Part shown: positions 5,194 to 6,440 of the stretch, piece after piece
Position numbering within the stretch: position 1 is the stretch's first letter
How the letters are laid out: each line of letters opens with the position of its first letter
DNA from: T3Sed10-241 sp036796255
Lineage (GTDB): Bacteria; Bacteroidota; Bacteroidia; Flavobacteriales_D; Cryomorphaceae
Direction: 5' to 3'
DNA: 6,440 nt
Assembly: GCA_036796255.1 (NCBI GenBank)
Contig: DAIRDH010000121.1
Location: 1 to 6,440, forward strand
Notes under the pieces: generated by a model
What the model saw: only the letters and a program-made list of their open reading frames with translations
Told to the model about the DNA's origin: nothing
The model's database searches: none
Made by a program: the position numbers and the translations under genes

Positions 5194-5925
5194 ATGCACA
5201 GAGAAATCGACCAGTGGTACAGCCCTTCCCTCAACAAGAATATGGAAATAGTCAGCTACGGACATTATGGCCCGGCGCTGCTCTTGCTGCCCACTGCGGC
5301 GGCGGATTATTTGGAATACGAGCGTTTCCAACTCATTGACTCCATTGCTCACCACATCAATGCCGGCAAGGTAAAAGTATTCAGCATCAACAGCATCAAC
5401 AATGAGAGCTGGCTCAACAGCCGCATGCAGCCCCGACACAAGGCTATACGCCACACGCAGTTCAACAATTACGTATACAATGAGGTGGTTCCATTTATAA
5501 AATCCAAAAATGGGGATGGCACTGCCATTTTCACAGGTGGGGCCTCGTTTGGCGCACTGCACGCTGCCAACCTTTTCCTGAAAAATCCATGGCTCATCCA
5601 TGGCTGCATCGCGATGAGCGGTGATTACGACCTTAGCTCCTATACCAAAGGCTACTGGGATGATGATGTGTACTTTAACAGCCCGATGCACTACATGCAA
5701 AACATGTCGGACGAGAACACTCTCAACCAGATACGCAACACGAGCCACCTGCACGTGCTCACCGGCTCCGGCGACTGGGAAGCACCTGATGCATCGCGAC
5801 GCTTCGCGGCTGTACTGCAGGGCAAAGGCCTGCCCGTGAACCTGGATGTGTGGGGACATGACATCCCACACGACTGGCCCTCATGGCGCAAGATGCTGCC
5901 TTATGTGTTGGAAACGCGGTTTTAA
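5194..5925 (+). CDS. Esterase-D-like alpha/beta hydrolase
   Basis: A 243-residue protein of the putative esterase family (PF00756 type). The nucleophile elbow GGASFGALHA (115-124) places Ser118 in G-A-S-F-G. Asp194 in LTGSGDWE is the likely acid, and His226 in GHDIPHDWPSWRKMLPYVL (221-239) is the likely catalytic His. Strand LLLLPTAAADY (30-39) and IAMSGDYDL (139-147) fit the fold. There is no signal peptide, so it probably acts in the cytoplasm; the ester or thioester substrate is unknown. The ATG at 5194 is the first ATG of the frame, follows an A-rich leader and sits 51 bases after a candidate -7 element. It is divergent from the ATPase gene across a 199-bp region and stands alone. The sampled row 5761-5820 is 65% GC, like the other host-type genes. 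No terminator is obvious right after the stop; the hairpin at 6102-6162 is the first strong candidate. Confidence 0.9.
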   Translation: MHREIDQWYSPSLNKNMEIVSYGHYGPALLLLPTAAADYLEYERFQLIDSIAHHINAGKVKVFSINSINNESWLNSRMQPRHKAIRHTQFNNYVYNEVVPFIKSKNGDGTAIFTGGASFGALHAANLFLKNPWLIHGCIAMSGDYDLSSYTKGYWDDDVYFNSPMHYMQNMSDENTLNQIRNTSHLHVLTGSGDWEAPDASRRFAAVLQGKGLPVNLDVWGHDIPHDWPSWRKMLPYVLETRF

Positions 5926-6052
5926 GACTGGAGGGTGATTGCAATATTGCCACTCTGGGTGTTCCAAATTTAAAATTTACAGAAAGGGAATGACAGATTT
6001 TCATAGTTTATCAAATACGAATCTCTCTCATTCACAACATTCTGCAAAGAGG
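5926..6052. other. Gene-free stretch left of the palindromic element
   Basis: I see no convincing open frame here. It contains the short palindrome GCAATATTGC (5941-5950) and an AT-rich patch around 5970. Nothing else stands out before the composite repeat begins. Confidence 0.5.
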
Positions 6053-6211
6053 ATGAGATCTCTCCCTTCGGTCGAGATGACAATTGTAAGTTGAATATAT
6101 TGGGTTTTGGAGGAGGAAAAGAAGGGCGGCTGCGCCGCCCTTCTTTTCCTCCTCCAAAACCCCCAAAACCTCCGATTGCCCCGTCATCTCGACCGCAGGG
6201 AGAGATCTCAT
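6053..6211. repeat. Nested 159-bp palindromic element (repeat copies B and C)
   Basis: Copy B (6053-6081, minus orientation) and copy C (6183-6211, plus orientation) are 29-base inverted copies of one another with a single mismatch; C begins GTCATCTCGACCGCAGG and ends GAGATCTCAT. Between them lies a second inverted repeat with perfect 29-base arms (6102-6130 and 6134-6162) around a TGC loop. Both inverted repeats share the same centre, base 6132, with exactly 20 unpaired bases between the tiers on each side. No transposase is present, so this would be a non-autonomous or structural repeat. Confidence 0.85.
6102..6162. terminator. Long hairpin, candidate bidirectional terminator
   Basis: The stem core GAAGGGCGGC, loop TGC, GCCGCCCTTC is flanked by AAAA before it (6117-6120) and TTTT after it (6143-6146), so on either strand a GC-rich stem is followed by a short T-rich tract. 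The pairing continues outward to 29 bp. It is the first strong hairpin after the esterase gene, 176 bases beyond its stop. It could end that transcript or one coming from the right. Confidence 0.45.
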
Positions 6212-6241
6212 AATTAATTAATTACGCTCATTAATAACAGT

Positions 6242-6265
6242 AACGCAGTGAAGAACTTTTCTCAT
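6242..6265 (+). repeat. Interspersed repeat, degenerate copy D
   Basis: AACGCAGTGAAGAA (6242-6255) is identical to part of copy A at 116-129. A CTCAT end at 6261-6265 is like that of copy C. The leading GTCAT part is missing or too diverged to see. Confidence 0.5.
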
Positions 6266-6317
6266 GAGGCCCATCTGGACGAGTAATCTCGTGCACAAAA
6301 AAAAATTCATGAATAAA

Positions 6318-6351
6318 ATGAGATCCTTCACTCCGCTGCGATCATCATGAC
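6318..6351 (-). repeat. Interspersed repeat, copy E
   Basis: On the minus strand this starts GTCATGATGATCGCAGCGG and ends GTGAAGGATCTCAT, sharing both ends and the CGCAG core with copies A and C. It faces copy D. Between the two lies a small hairpin, ACGAG-TAAT-CTCGT (6279-6292), and an A run at 6297-6305. Confidence 0.55.
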
Positions 6352-6440
6352 AATTTGCACTGCTGTGTCCTCCTCCCCAAATAATTCCTGCATCAACACC
6401 CCCCTGTTGAAATACACAAGTATTAAAAACCGTTGGTAAG
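6352..6440. other. Right-edge stretch with no secure gene
   Basis: It holds a small dyad, TCAACA (6393-6398) and TGTTGA (6405-6410) around six C. Two minus-strand frames are open from the edge; one ends at 6328 inside copy E. Neither is recognisable, and both may be chance. Confidence 0.4.

Noticed and set aside
5128..5871. 247-codon minus-strand open frame
   Set aside because: It mirrors the esterase gene, which has a clear Ser-Asp-His triad. It is a shadow of high-GC coding sequence.
6027..6239. Possible target-site duplication CTCATT(C/A)A(C/T)AACA flanking the palindrome (6027-6039 and 6227-6239)
   Set aside because: It matches at 11 of 13 positions, but the two copies lie at unequal distances from the element's ends, so chance is the simpler explanation.
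6328..6438. Minus-strand open frame from the right edge, 36 codons
   Set aside because: It ends inside repeat copy E, has no recognisable pattern, and a second frame over the same bases is equally open.
5926..6440. CRISPR array or insertion sequence in the repeat region
   Set aside because: The repeats are few, inverted and unevenly spaced, unlike a CRISPR array, and no transposase frame is present.

Overview
The window most likely comes from a member of the Bacteroidota. Three things point there: several genes are preceded by the TAnnTTTG-type -7 promoter motif of that phylum; the Smr-domain protein has the N-terminal domain of the Bacteroidota DUF2027/Smr family; and the intergenic DNA carries GTCATTCTGAACGCAGTGAAGAATCT-like inverted repeats, which are familiar between genes in this phylum. 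The genus cannot be told from this sequence.

Layout from left to right. 1-331: no secure gene; it holds one interspersed repeat, a GC-rich hairpin and an open frame running off the left edge that may be spurious. 332-862 (-): short Smr-domain protein. 930-1991 (+): exported endonuclease/exonuclease/phosphatase (EEP) family protein, divergent from the Smr gene. 1992-2948 (-): exported DUF2279 protein whose stop codon abuts that of the EEP gene. 2952-3503 (-): msrA, methionine sulfoxide reductase A, lying directly upstream of the DUF2279 gene and probably in one operon with it. 3504-3830: msrA promoter and a decayed gene fragment. 3831-4994 (-): AAA ATPase of the AAA_14/DUF4143 family, visibly lower in GC than its neighbours. 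4995-5193: divergent promoter region with a 33-bp dyad. 5194-5925 (+): esterase-D-like alpha/beta hydrolase. 5926-6440: a gene-free repeat region built around a nested palindrome centred on base 6132.

The genes do not form one obvious pathway. MsrA repairs oxidised methionine in the cytoplasm. The EEP and DUF2279 proteins are predicted to be exported. The Smr protein probably acts on nucleic acid, and the hydrolase has no recognisable partner. The ATPase looks like an accessory gene. I see no complete novel multi-gene system. What deserves a second look is the large dyad over the ATPase promoter, the nested palindrome at 6053-6211, the frameshifted gene fragment at 3575-3792, and the in-frame single-stop junction between msrA and the DUF2279 gene.
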